This document shows, piece by piece, positions 1 through 9,295 of a stretch of DNA of 64,000 nucleotides. Under the pieces are notes generated by a model, which made no database searches, was not told where the DNA came from, and saw nothing but the letters and a program-made list of their open reading frames with translations. The DNA lies in assembly GCA_046351215.1 (NCBI GenBank), contig JAXLYX010000015.1:1-64000 (forward strand). Reading direction: 5' to 3'. The translations under genes and the position numbers were made by a program. The stretch is from JAXLYX01 sp046351215 (GTDB taxonomy: Bacteria > Myxococcota_A > Polyangia > Polyangiales > Houyiibacteriaceae). Each line of letters opens with the position of its first letter. Within the stretch, counting starts at the first letter, position 1.

Positions 1-29
1 TCTGGGCCGCATCCCCTTGCGGGGCCGGG

Positions 30-57
30 GTTCTACCCCATCTCGACCAGGTGTCAA
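30..57 (-). promoter_or_regulatory. Promoter P3 of tandem stable-RNA-type array
   Basis: On the minus strand a perfect -35 box TTGACA (52-57) is followed after 16 bases by TAGAAC (30-35). An A-tract (63-68) sits just upstream like an UP element, and the sequence downstream of the -10 is GC-rich. It is the innermost of three promoters with identical 16-base spacers and reads toward base 1. The gene it drives is outside the window; an rRNA or tRNA operon is an inference. Confidence 0.6.
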
Positions 58-77
58 CCACCTTTTTTCGCTCGGTG

Positions 78-144
78 CCGACTTTCGTCGGTGACCTCGG
101 AGGTCGTCCCCTTCTTCGAAGGGGCCGCGAATCTAGCGATTCGC
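78..144. other. Four consecutive perfect short hairpins
   Basis: Four perfect inverted repeats follow each other: 78-82 with 87-91, 93-97 with 101-105, 108-114 with 118-124, and 127-133 with 138-144. They lie between promoters P2 and P3 and would be transcribed into the leader of a P2 or P1 transcript. Their role is unknown; processing or antitermination signals are possible. Confidence 0.4.
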
Positions 145-157
145 GCGAGCCGGTCAA
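130..157 (-). promoter_or_regulatory. Promoter P2 of tandem array
   Basis: On the minus strand TTGACC (152-157) and TAGATT (130-135) are separated by 16 bases, with an A-rich stretch (158-168 read in reverse) directly upstream that looks like an UP element. It lies about 100 bp upstream of P3 and points the same way. Confidence 0.55.
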
Positions 158-218
158 GTTTTGTTTTCAGTCGCCTTGCCGCGTCCCGTTTCGGGGTCGT
201 CGTCCAGCGACGGGCCGA

Positions 219-246
219 TAAGTAGCACCCGCCCCGGGGGGTGCAA
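219..246 (-). promoter_or_regulatory. Promoter P1 of tandem array
   Basis: On the minus strand TTGCAC (241-246) and TACTTA (219-224) are separated by 16 bases. It is the outermost of three co-directional promoters spaced about 90-100 bp apart. It is the weakest match of the three, and its support comes mainly from the regular arrangement. Confidence 0.45.
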
Positions 247-434
247 GCGTGATCCGCTCCGATTTCGTCCGGACCGTCTCGAGGGGCGTCCGAATATCCT
301 CGTTCAGGGATCCTTTTGCCGAAAATCCCTTGTGATTCCGCAGGGCGCTCGGGCGGCGGACGGTCGGCGGAAAAATCGACGGCGATCGCATTCGCGGCCC
401 GCCGGCCTGGGTCGACGCCCACCGAAGGGGGGCC
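247..434. other. Non-coding stretch downstream of dtd, upstream of promoter array
   Basis: No convincing gene is seen here. The open frames crossing it have atypical composition and no recognisable domain. It separates the dtd stop codon from the outermost of the three leftward promoters and is comparatively AT-rich around 295-335. Confidence 0.4.
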
Positions 435-884
435 TCAGAGGATCTTCCGGGAGTCGATCAGGATGGTGACCGGGCCATCGACGAGCGATCGGACGCCCAT
501 GTCCGCCCGGAATCGTCCCGTGGCGACCTCGAGGCCTCGGTCCCGGAGCAGGCGCACGGCCCTTTCGTAGAGACGTTCCGCTTCCCCGGGCTCCGCCGCC
601 TTGTCGAAGGAGGGGCGGAGGCCCCGTCGCACGTCGCCGAAGAGGGTGAACTGGGACACGACGAGGATCCCGCCGCCCACGTCCGCGACCGAGAGGGCCA
701 TCTTGCCCTTCTCGTCCGGGAAGACCCGCAGCCCGGCGAGCTTGTTCACGGTGTAGGCGAGATCGTCCTCGCCGTCCCCGTCCTCGGCCCCGAGGTACAC
801 GAGGAGGCCCCGGCCGATCGTCCCGACGACCTCGCCGTCCACGGTGACGCTCGCCTCGCTCACACGCTGTGCCACTGCGCGCAT
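435..884 (-). CDS. dtd: D-aminoacyl-tRNA deacylase
   Basis: Hydrolyses D-amino acids from mischarged tRNA in the cytoplasm, a chiral proofreading step. The 149-residue length is normal for the Dtd family. It starts MRAVAQRVSEASV and carries the signature SQFTLFGD (near residue 80) and the C-terminal VDGPVTI, the cross-subunit Gly-Pro element that rejects L-amino acids. The start is the ATG at 884, and the gene is divergent from coaE across about 77 bp. It is an ordinary housekeeping gene with no oddities seen. Confidence 0.96.
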   Translation of the reverse strand: MRAVAQRVSEASVTVDGEVVGTIGRGLLVYLGAEDGDGEDDLAYTVNKLAGLRVFPDEKGKMALSVADVGGGILVVSQFTLFGDVRRGLRPSFDKAAEPGEAERLYERAVRLLRDRGLEVATGRFRADMGVRSLVDGPVTILIDSRKIL

Positions 885-961
885 GCCATGCGTCTACCAC
901 GCTCGCCCGAGGCCAGTCTTCCGGCTTGCGGAGGGCGGGCCGGGCCGGGTACGACCGTCCA

Positions 962-1582
962 ATGAAGAAGAAGGTGGTGGGGCTGACGGGCGGGATCGCC
1001 TCCGGCAAGAGCACCGTGGCGAAGGCGTTCGAACGACACGGAGTCGCGGTGGTCGACGCCGATCAGATCGCGCGGGACGTGGTGGAGCCGGGAACCCCGG
1101 GACTGGCCAAGATCGTCGAGACGTTCGGACGCGACGTGCTGACGGCCGACGGCCACCTCGATCGCAAGAAGCTCGGCGACCTGGTCTTCCGCGACGCGGA
1201 GGCGCGCGCCGCGCTCAATGCCATCACCCATCCCCTGATCGCCCTCGCCGGCATCGAGAAGATCTCGTCCTACGCCGCGACCGACGTGCCCTACGTGATC
1301 TACGAAGCGGCCCTCCTGGTCGAGACCGGCGGATACAAGGGCTTCGACGCGCTCGTCGTCGTCGCGGTCACGCCGGAGACCCAGCTGTCGCGTCTCGTCG
1401 GTCGCGACGGTGCGGGAGAGGAGGACGCCCGGGCGCGGATCGCGTCCCAGATGCCGATGGAACGCAAGATCGCCGTCGCGGACTACGTGATCCGGAACGA
1501 CGGTCCGCTGGAGGAGGCCGCTCGCGAGGTGGCGCGGGTCCATGCCGCGCTGCTCGAGCGTTTCGGCCTCGTGGAGAAGTGA
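962..1582 (+). CDS. coaE: Dephospho-CoA kinase
   Basis: Last step of coenzyme A synthesis: phosphorylates the 3'-OH of dephospho-CoA using ATP. The product is 206 residues, normal for the family. The P-loop GGIASGKST is at residues 8-16, followed by the family motif VDADQIARDVVEPG. The open frame extends further upstream, but the ATG at 962 begins the canonical MKKKVVGLTGG and is preferred. The following SDR gene starts 2 bp after the stop, suggesting an operon. Confidence 0.95.
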   Translation: MKKKVVGLTGGIASGKSTVAKAFERHGVAVVDADQIARDVVEPGTPGLAKIVETFGRDVLTADGHLDRKKLGDLVFRDAEARAALNAITHPLIALAGIEKISSYAATDVPYVIYEAALLVETGGYKGFDALVVVAVTPETQLSRLVGRDGAGEEDARARIASQMPMERKIAVADYVIRNDGPLEEAAREVARVHAALLERFGLVEK

Positions 1583-1584
1583 CG

Positions 1585-2703
1585 ATGGCATCGAAGATCG
1601 TGCTCGTGACCGGCGCCCCCACCCACGTGCTCGGCTCGCGCGTGCTCGCGGGTCTGGTCGAAGCGGAGCCACAGATCGGGGTGCGCTGCGTCGTCTCCCC
1701 GACGGAAGCGCCGCGGATGAAGGAGCTCCTCGCATCGCTCGAGCCCTCGCAGGCGGCGCGCGTGGAGGTCCTCGAAGGCGAGACGTGGGCCATGGACCTC
1801 GGCCTCTCGGGCGCGGAGTGGAAGCGCCTCCGCGACGAGATCACCCACGTGCACCACGTCGGCCTGCTGACGCAGGCGGGTGCGACGCGCGAGGAGGCGG
1901 TCCGAGGCAACGTCGACAGCACGCGCGAGGTCCTCGAGCTCGCGACCGCCGCGCCACGCCTCGAGCGCTTCGTGCTGTGGTCGAGCGCGAGCGTCTCGGG
2001 CCAGCGCCGTGGGTTCGTGCTCGAGGGCGAGCTCGACGTCGAGATCGCCGCGCGCAATCCGGTCGAGGAGTCGCTCCGGAAGGCCGAGATCCTCGTGCGG
2101 CACGCGGGCGACGGGATCGCGAGCACGATCCTCCGCCCGGGCATCGTCGTCGGCGACTCGGAGACGGGCGAGATCGACCGCACGAACGGCGCCTACCTCC
2201 TCGTGCTCCTGATGCTCACGGCTCCTCCCGACCTCCCGATGCCGATGCCGGTGCGCGGCGACGTGCCTCTTCCGCTGGTGCCCGTCGACTACGTCGTGAA
2301 GGCCGGGCTCCGGATCGCGCTCGACCCCCGATCGCGCGGACGCACGCACCACATCGTCGATCCCGATCCCCTGACGGCGTCACGCGTCTTCGAGCTCGTC
2401 GCGAAGGCGACCGGACGCCGGCTGCCGAAGCCCTTCCTGCCGCCGGCGATCGCGAATCGTCTCCTGCGCCTGCCTCATCTGCCCCGGACCGCACCGGTGC
2501 CGAGCCCCTTCCTCGACCAGCTCGAGACCGAGGTCGTCTACGACGATCACAACGCTCGCGCGATCCTCGCCGGCTCGGGCATCGCTTGTCCCGCCTTCGA
2601 GGACTACGTCGGGAGCCTCGTGCGTTTCGCACGCGAGCAGCAGGTCCGCGGCACCAGCTCGGCGCGGCTCGACGGCCCCGCCGCGGCGCGCATCACGGAG
2701 TGA
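1585..2703 (+). CDS. Extended SDR-family NAD(P)-dependent protein (epimerase/reductase-like)
   Basis: A 372-residue Rossmann-fold protein of the extended short-chain dehydrogenase/reductase type, closest in feel to the NAD_binding_4/thioester-reductase group. It begins VLVTGAPTHVLGSRVL, a variant of the glycine-rich nucleotide motif, and has a VLWSSASVSG strand typical of the catalytic Ser region. The usual YxxxK is not obvious: the aligned segment reads RNPVEESLRKAE, so catalysis is uncertain. Substrate unknown. It follows coaE by 2 bp and probably shares its transcript. Confidence 0.7.
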   Translation: MASKIVLVTGAPTHVLGSRVLAGLVEAEPQIGVRCVVSPTEAPRMKELLASLEPSQAARVEVLEGETWAMDLGLSGAEWKRLRDEITHVHHVGLLTQAGATREEAVRGNVDSTREVLELATAAPRLERFVLWSSASVSGQRRGFVLEGELDVEIAARNPVEESLRKAEILVRHAGDGIASTILRPGIVVGDSETGEIDRTNGAYLLVLLMLTAPPDLPMPMPVRGDVPLPLVPVDYVVKAGLRIALDPRSRGRTHHIVDPDPLTASRVFELVAKATGRRLPKPFLPPAIANRLLRLPHLPRTAPVPSPFLDQLETEVVYDDHNARAILAGSGIACPAFEDYVGSLVRFAREQQVRGTSSARLDGPAAARITE

Positions 2704-2709
2704 GCGACC

Positions 2710-2742
2710 GGGCCGGCGCGCGGCCCGGGGCTCGCGCGCCCC
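2710..2742. terminator. Paired GC hairpins between convergent genes
   Basis: Two adjacent hairpins, 2710-2715 with 2721-2726 and 2727-2731 with 2738-2742, lie between the convergent SDR and pmbA genes. No T-tract follows on either strand, so intrinsic termination is only suggested by position. Confidence 0.3.
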
Positions 2743-2769
2743 GTCGGGCGAGGCGGGCGAGCTCCGCGC

Positions 2770-4146
2770 TCAGCGGCCGGCGACCGTCATCGCCGACACG
2801 CGGAACGTCGGACAGGCGGTCGACGTCCGGAGATCGAGATCGTCGCCCACGACGTCGATGCGCTTCAGCAGCTCGTCGAGGTTGAGCGAGATCGTGACCT
2901 CCGAGACCGGTCGGGTGAGCTCGCCGTTCTCGATCAGGAAGCCCGACGCACCCCGGCTGAAGTCGCCGGTGACCGCGTTGAAGCCGAAGCCCATCATGTC
3001 GGTGACGTAGAGGCCGAGCTTCGTGTCCTTCACGATCTCGGCCGGCTTCGCGCCGCCCGGCTGGAGCACGAAATTGCTGGTCGAGGGACCGACCCCGGCG
3101 CTCGAGCCGCGCGAGGCGCTGCCGGTGCTCTCGAGCCCGAGCTTCCGCGCGCTGTAGGAGTCGAGCAGGTAGCTGCGGAGCACGCCCCCCTCGACGACGA
3201 CGTTGCGCCGCGAGAGCAGGCCCTCGCCGTCGAAGGGCCGGGAGCCGGGCGCCTTCGGGAGCAGGGGATCGTCGATCAGGGTGACGAGGGGGCTCGCCAC
3301 CTCGGTGCCGAGTCGATCGACGAGGTAGCTCGATCGCCGCCAGATCGAGCTGCCGAGGATGCAGCCGGCGAAGAGGCCGACGAGCGAGCGCGCGGCATCC
3401 GACTCGAAGACGACCGGCATCTCGCGGCTGTCGATCTTGCCGGCGCCGAGCTTGCGGAGCGTCCGCCGAGCGGCCTCCCGACCGACGTCCGCGGGGTCCT
3501 CGAGGTCGGCGAGGTGCCTTCGCGCGGCCCAGTGGTAGCCGCTCCGCTTCTTGCCGCCCTCGTCGTCCGCGACCGGGCTGACGACGACCGAGACGTAGCT
3601 GCCGCGGGTGGCTCCGCGGAAGCCTCCGCTCGTCACGAGGACGCTCGTCCCCGTGGCACGCGAGAACGTCGCCCCCTCGCTGTTCGTGATCCGGGGGTCG
3701 GCCTCGAACGCGGCGGACTCGCCCGCGATCGCACGGCGGATCGCTTCCGCTCCGTCGACGGAGTCGACGGTGGGATCGTAGCTCGCGAGATCGACGTGCT
3801 GGTCGGGCCGCGAGAGGAGCGAGGGATCGGGCGCGCCCGCGAAGGGATCCTCTTGCGACAGGCGGGCGAGCTCCAGGGCGTCCTCGACCAGCCGCTCGAC
3901 CCCGGAGGGCGAGAGGTCGCTGGTGTGGCTCACGGCGACCTTCTGGCCGATCATGACCCGCAGGCCGAGGGATCGGGAGCCGGCTTCCTCGACGAGCTCC
4001 GGCGCGCGCATCCGCACCTTCGCGCTGAGGTGGGAGCCTTCGCGGGCCGAAGCCTCGGCGACGGTCGCGCCTCCGCGCAGGGCGCGGCCGATGGCTTCCT
4101 CGGCGACGGACTGCAATTGCTTCTCGTGGTCTTGGGTCATGGTCAT
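2770..4146 (-). CDS. pmbA: TldD/PmbA-family protein, TldE (PmbA) partner subunit
   Basis: The non-catalytic half of the TldD/TldE heterodimeric metalloprotease, which in other bacteria processes microcin-type peptides and helps degrade CcdA. The 458-residue product has the family's N-terminal repeat domain and C-terminal beta-sandwich ending TFRVSAMTV. It lacks the HExxxH zinc motif seen in the neighbouring TldD. The start chosen is the ATG at 4146, which overlaps the tldD stop as ATGA; an ATG at 4140 is an alternative. The much longer open frame upstream is antisense-like readthrough into tldD and is not used. Confidence 0.92.
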   Translation of the reverse strand: MTMTQDHEKQLQSVAEEAIGRALRGGATVAEASAREGSHLSAKVRMRAPELVEEAGSRSLGLRVMIGQKVAVSHTSDLSPSGVERLVEDALELARLSQEDPFAGAPDPSLLSRPDQHVDLASYDPTVDSVDGAEAIRRAIAGESAAFEADPRITNSEGATFSRATGTSVLVTSGGFRGATRGSYVSVVVSPVADDEGGKKRSGYHWAARRHLADLEDPADVGREAARRTLRKLGAGKIDSREMPVVFESDAARSLVGLFAGCILGSSIWRRSSYLVDRLGTEVASPLVTLIDDPLLPKAPGSRPFDGEGLLSRRNVVVEGGVLRSYLLDSYSARKLGLESTGSASRGSSAGVGPSTSNFVLQPGGAKPAEIVKDTKLGLYVTDMMGFGFNAVTGDFSRGASGFLIENGELTRPVSEVTISLNLDELLKRIDVVGDDLDLRTSTACPTFRVSAMTVAGR

Positions 4147-5582
4147 CCGAGCTGCGTTCCGCCGACGGTCACGGCCGAGATCTTCACGGTGGGGCAACCG
4201 ACCCCGACGGGCACCGACTGCCCGTCCTTGCCGCACGTCCAGATGCCATCCGAGAGGGCGAGGTCGTTGCCGAGCATCACGACCTTCCGCATGACGTCCG
4301 GACCGTTGCCGATGAGGTTCACGCCCTTCAGGGGAGCCGTGATCCGGCCGTCCTCGATGAGGTAGCCCTCGGTGAGCGAGAAGACGAAGTCGCCGTTCGA
4401 GATGTCCACCTGGCCCCCGCCGAACTTCCGGGCGTAGACCCCGCGCTTCACGCTGCGGACGATCTCCTCCGGATCGTCCTGGCCCGCGCGCAGGATCGTG
4501 TTCGTCATGCGCGGCATCGGATGGGAGCGGAAGCTCTCGCGACGACCGTTGCCCGTGGGGGCGACGCGGAAGTGGTCGGCCGAGTGGCGGTCCTGCAGGT
4601 AGCCGCGGAGCACACCGTCCTCGATGAGCACGACCGAGCCCGGCTCGTAGCCCTCGTCGTCGACGTTGATGCTCCCACGCGCGTGATCGAGCGTCGCGTC
4701 GTCGACGACCGTGCAGATCGGGCTCGCGACCACCTCGCCCACGCGATCGCTGTAGTTGCTGGTCTTCTTGCGGTTGAAGTCGGCCTCGAGACCGTGGCCG
4801 ACCGCCTCGTGGAGGAGGATGCCGCTGTCGCCGGGCGCGAGCACGACCTCCATCTCGCCCGCCGGCGCCTCGCGCGCGTCGAGCATCGCGATGGCCTGAC
4901 GCACGGCCTCCTGCGCATGCCACTCGGGCGACTTCCCGTCGTAGTAGTCGAGGGAGACCCGGCCGCCGCCGCCCGACGATCCCGACTGTCGCTTGCCCTT
5001 CTCCTCGGCGATCGCGTGGACCCCGAAGCGGAGCAGGGGCTGCGTGTCGCGCACCATGCGCCCCGTGCTCGTCGCGACGAGGATCTCCCGGAGCTCCTCC
5101 GCGAGCGACACGTCGACGCGGACGATCCGGGCATCGGCCGCGCGGGCCGCCCGGTCCGCCCGCTCGAGCAGCGAGCGCTTGGTCTCTCCCGCGACGTCGA
5201 GCGAGGGCATGCCCACGTCGTATCGCCGCGGATGCTCGCGGGCCGCGAGACCCTCCGGCGCCCGAGCTCCACCCGCACGCGCGATCTGGCCCGCTGTGCG
5301 CGCCGCGTGGAGCATCGCCTCCATGGAGAGGTCTTCGACGTAGGCGTAGCCCGTCGCGTCTCCCATCATCACGCGCACGCCGAGCCCGAGCGTCACGGAA
5401 CGACCGGCGGACTTGAGGATGCCCTCGTCGTAGGCGTAGCTCCCGCTGACGCAGTACTCGAAGAAGAGATCGGCGTAGTCCCCGCCTCGCTCGAGCGCCA
5501 CGGAGAGCAGCTTGCGTGCGATCTCGGCGTCGATGGGGGTCGGGCCCCCGGGGACGAAGGGAGCCTGGTAGCGACTGACCAT
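4143..5582 (-). CDS. tldD: TldD metalloprotease subunit
   Basis: Catalytic subunit of the TldD/TldE protease, 479 residues, normal length. The zinc-binding motif HEAVGH is followed by GLEADFNRKKTSNY, and the C-terminus carries the paired VGCPTVKISAVTV strand. It overlaps pmbA by 4 bp. Upstream it is bordered directly by a group II intron whose predicted 3' end leaves only two bases before the ATG at 5582. No Shine-Dalgarno site native to the gene remains, so expression must use intron sequence or depend on splicing. Confidence 0.95.
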   Translation of the reverse strand: MVSRYQAPFVPGGPTPIDAEIARKLLSVALERGGDYADLFFEYCVSGSYAYDEGILKSAGRSVTLGLGVRVMMGDATGYAYVEDLSMEAMLHAARTAGQIARAGGARAPEGLAAREHPRRYDVGMPSLDVAGETKRSLLERADRAARAADARIVRVDVSLAEELREILVATSTGRMVRDTQPLLRFGVHAIAEEKGKRQSGSSGGGGRVSLDYYDGKSPEWHAQEAVRQAIAMLDAREAPAGEMEVVLAPGDSGILLHEAVGHGLEADFNRKKTSNYSDRVGEVVASPICTVVDDATLDHARGSINVDDEGYEPGSVVLIEDGVLRGYLQDRHSADHFRVAPTGNGRRESFRSHPMPRMTNTILRAGQDDPEEIVRSVKRGVYARKFGGGQVDISNGDFVFSLTEGYLIEDGRITAPLKGVNLIGNGPDVMRKVVMLGNDLALSDGIWTCGKDGQSVPVGVGCPTVKISAVTVGGTQLG

Positions 5583-5646
5583 TGGTAGATTCTGCCCTTT
5601 CTACGGGTTGCTTTGCATCACCGATGAAAGGGCAGAACCCCCTTTC

Positions 5647-5679
5647 AAACCGTGCGTGCGGATTTCCCGCACACGGCTT
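5647..5679 (-). other. Group II intron domain V catalytic hairpin
   Basis: Read on the minus strand, the arms AAGCCGTG and CACGGTTT close a stem with an inner GCGG-GAAA-TCCGC cap and a two-base bulge. This is the conserved layout of domain V, including the AGC catalytic triad near the 5' side. It begins directly at the end of the maturase frame, as expected. Confidence 0.85.
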
Positions 5680-7052
5680 ACCGGTGGTCTCTCGTGACGC
5701 GGCATGACGCAGCCTCCGGATAGCGAACGGTGCCTCGCAGGCGGTGGAGTCCGAATCCCTCGACGAAGTAGTCGGGTGTCCAACGTTCGGCCGTTCCCGC
5801 TCGTATCCTGGATCCTGCGCGCTTCCTGCGAAGCGAGCGAAGGCGCCGGTACACGTACGCGTCGACCTGGTTGAACTTCACGGCGGCATTTCCGGTGCGG
5901 AAGTAGTTGCCCCACCCTCGGAGCACGGGGTTGAGCTGTGCGACCAAGTCGCGCAGGTCCTCGTGGCATCGCGAGCGCGGGGTCAGCCTCTCACGCGCTG
6001 CCGGATCCTCCTCGTCGCCCGATGGCTCGGCCAGCGCTGGAGGAAGTACACGCGTCGGCGCTCCTTCTCCCAGATCGGGCCGCTCAGACGCTTTCGGAGA
6101 TGGCAGCCGAGGAAGTCGAATCCCTCCTTGCCCCAGGAGAGATCCACCTTTCTCGTCTTGTCCGGGTGTAGCTCGAGTCCGAGACGCGTGAGCACGTGCG
6201 TCACGCGTCGCTCGGCTTCCTCGACCTCGCGCTTCGTCTTGCAGAGCACGACGAAGTCGTCGGCATAGCGAACCAGCACTCCCAGATGGGAACACCGTTT
6301 CTCCCACACCGTGTCGAGCACGGCGAGATAGATGTTCGAGAGGAGCGGGGAGATCACGCCGCCCTGCGGTGTACCGCTGGTCGGGCTCCTCACCACCCCG
6401 TCTTCCATCACTCCCGCCACGAGCCATTGCCGTAGCAACCTCAGCACGCGTCGGTCCGAGATGCGTCGAGCGACGAGCTTCATCAGCTTGTCGTGGTCGA
6501 TGCTCCCGAAGTAGTCGCGAATGTCGGCGTCGAGCACGTGGTTGTACCCCTTCGCGCCGAGCTTCCTCAGCGTTTCGAGAGCATCCGTCGCGCTCCTCCC
6601 CGCGCGGAACCCATACGACGAGGAGCGGAAATCCGCCTCGAAGATGGGCTCGAGCACGAGCTTGGCCGCCATCTGGACCACGCGGTCTCGGACCGTCGGA
6701 ATGCCGAGCGGCCTCTTCTTCCCATCGGATTTCGGAATGTACCGTCGCAACACCGCGCGCGTTCGGTACTCACCTGCCAGTAGCTCGACGTGCAGCTCTT
6801 CGAGGAAGCGCTCCACGCCGTACGTTTCGAGCTCGGCGATCGTCGTGGCATCGACGCCCGCCGCTCCCTTGTTCGCTCTCACCCGCTTCCATGCTTCCGC
6901 GAGGACGTCACGCCTCGCGATGCGGTCGTACAGCGCATGGAATCGGCGTTCCGGGTTCCGCTTGGCCGCGGCACCCAGTCGGCGTTGCAGTTGTCGTACT
7001 TTGTCCTCGGGCTCTGGCCCGCGGGGGAGTTGGATCCGGGATCGCCGGTCAT
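5678..7052 (-). pseudogene. ltrA: Group II intron reverse transcriptase/maturase, frameshifted
   Basis: Encodes an intron-encoded protein with RT motifs: YIPKSDGKKRPLGIPTVRDR, GTPQGGVISPLLSNIYL and the catalytic YADD (6256-6267). The X/maturase end LRGWGNYFR and the tail GTVRYPEAA lie in a different frame, with the shift near 5985-5997. The N-terminal part (KVRQLQRRLGAAAKRNPERR) is open back to a TAA at 7063-7065 but has no start codon; the plausible ATG at 7052 is in another frame, so a second shift probably lies between 7040 and 6990. No functional maturase can be read without recoding or sequence error. Confidence 0.82.
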
Positions 7053-7738
7053 GCCCTCGTGCTTACCTGCTCTGCCGACCTGACCACCGCAGGGGTCCTT
7101 CCCTCCCGTCGCGTTGTTCTTCACGACGTTCGTCCGCTCCGCCGAGACGTTGCGGTTCGGTACTACAACCCCCTCGGACTCCCGCTGTGCGACGCTCGAT
7201 TTCGCCGATGGCTTATACGAGACGCCTTGCCGTGACTGCGGCCGCACAGACGGGTCTCTCGTGTTCCGCACCTCTCCTTGCACGCGTGCTGCGCCCTGTA
7301 CCCCGCCGGGGCCGACGGAGCGCTTCGGAGCATGCGCCGTCGGTGTTGCCTTCGCCGTGACATGAGCGGCTCGGCCCCCGGATTGTGAATCTGACGAGGC
7401 TGCAGGCTTCACTTCATGTTGCGGCCCGCGTGCTTGCTCGGTCCGTGGACCCTTGCGACGCCCCGCTCGGCCGTGAGGATCTCTCCCGCACGGCTGGGGC
7501 CTGCTACCCGGCGCTCCGACGCTTACCGGGACGGGACTTGCACCCGCTGGAGACGTGCAGCGGGAAGAGTGGGCCTCGCGCGCTTCCGCACGCTCGGATC
7601 CTTCTTCTTCACGACGCACCATGGGGCGACTCTAAGTCGTGCGATCCCCGCTCGCCAGACCCACGATCGCCCCCCTTCGAAAGAGCCATGGTCCGACCCG
7701 AGGCCTTCCTGGTACGCTCCGGGGCGAGGAGGAGGTCG

Positions 7739-8122
7739 ATGCAGGACTATCAGGAAGCCATGGTGAAGTCGCTCGTCGCGGTCGCCTGGGCGGACGGCCG
7801 CGTGGACGCCGAGGAGCACGAGGTGATCGAGGCCCTCATCGGCGCATTCGAGCTCGCCGGAGCCGATGCCGAGCACATCCGCGAGTACGCGAAGTCCCCG
7901 CGCACGATCGACGACATCCCGCTCACCGACCTCTCGCTCCACGACCGCCGGATGCTCGTCCAGCACGCGGTGATCCTGACCTACATGGACGGGCACCAGA
8001 GCGAGAAGGAGAAGGAGGTCCTCGAGGCACTGGTGGCCAAGCTCCACCTCCCCGCCGAGGAGACCGGTCCGCTCCTGGCGGCCGCCGAAGAGCGCGCGAA
8101 GCGTCTCGCGAGCCTGCTCTGA
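7739..8122 (+). CDS. TerB-like (tellurite resistance TerB/DjlA-type) small protein
   Basis: A 127-residue all-helical protein beginning MQDYQEAMVKSLVAVAWADG. The AWADGRVDAEEHEVI pattern and a second acidic repeat, YMDGHQSEKEKEVL, resemble the TerB/co-chaperone DjlA fold with metal-binding acidic loops. The ATG at 7739 has a strong AGGAGG upstream and is preferred to an in-frame ATG at 7688. It is divergent from the tldD/intron unit. Function is unknown; TerB-like domains occur in stress and membrane-associated complexes. Confidence 0.7.
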   Translation: MQDYQEAMVKSLVAVAWADGRVDAEEHEVIEALIGAFELAGADAEHIREYAKSPRTIDDIPLTDLSLHDRRMLVQHAVILTYMDGHQSEKEKEVLEALVAKLHLPAEETGPLLAAAEERAKRLASLL

Positions 8123-8144
8123 AGCCGAGGGCGTCCGCCCGCGT

Positions 8145-8161
8145 CGCGGCTCGAAGCCGCG
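8145..8161. terminator. Hairpin between convergent genes
   Basis: A perfect 7-bp stem (8145-8151 with 8155-8161, three-base loop) lies between the stop codons of the convergent TerB-like and aminotransferase genes. There is no T-tract, so it is a possible weak bidirectional terminator only. Confidence 0.3.
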
Positions 8162-8177
8162 CCGGGGGCGGCGTCGC

Positions 8178-9293
<1,116 letters not shown>

Positions 9294-9295
9294 GT

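Larger units (their letters stand above)
5585..7619 (-). mobile_element. Group II intron (retroelement) inserted just upstream of tldD
   Basis: The 5' end begins GTGCGTCGTG at 7619 (consensus GUGYG). Soon after comes the conserved stretch CAGCGGGTGCAAGTCCCG, typical of group II domain I. A maturase-type reverse transcriptase remnant occupies domain IV. A classic domain V hairpin with a GAAA tetraloop lies at 5647-5679, and a 12-bp domain VI stem formed by TTCTGCCCTTTC and its complement follows. The 3' end is placed at the AC of CTAC (5586-5585), giving about 2.03 kb. The exact ends are inferred from consensus. The element shares the tldD orientation. Confidence 0.88.

Noticed and set aside
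49..68. Small hairpin with T6 that looks like a rightward intrinsic terminator
   Set aside because: It overlaps the -35 box and A-tract of the leftward promoter P3, and the stem is only five pairs.
54..422. 122-codon open frame on the minus strand at the left end
   Set aside because: It crosses all three promoters, has no recognisable domain and reads like non-coding GC-rich sequence.
6879..7622. 247-codon minus-strand open frame at the intron 5' end
   Set aside because: It covers group II intron domains I-III, which are structural RNA; only the very end carries maturase-like sequence, in another frame.
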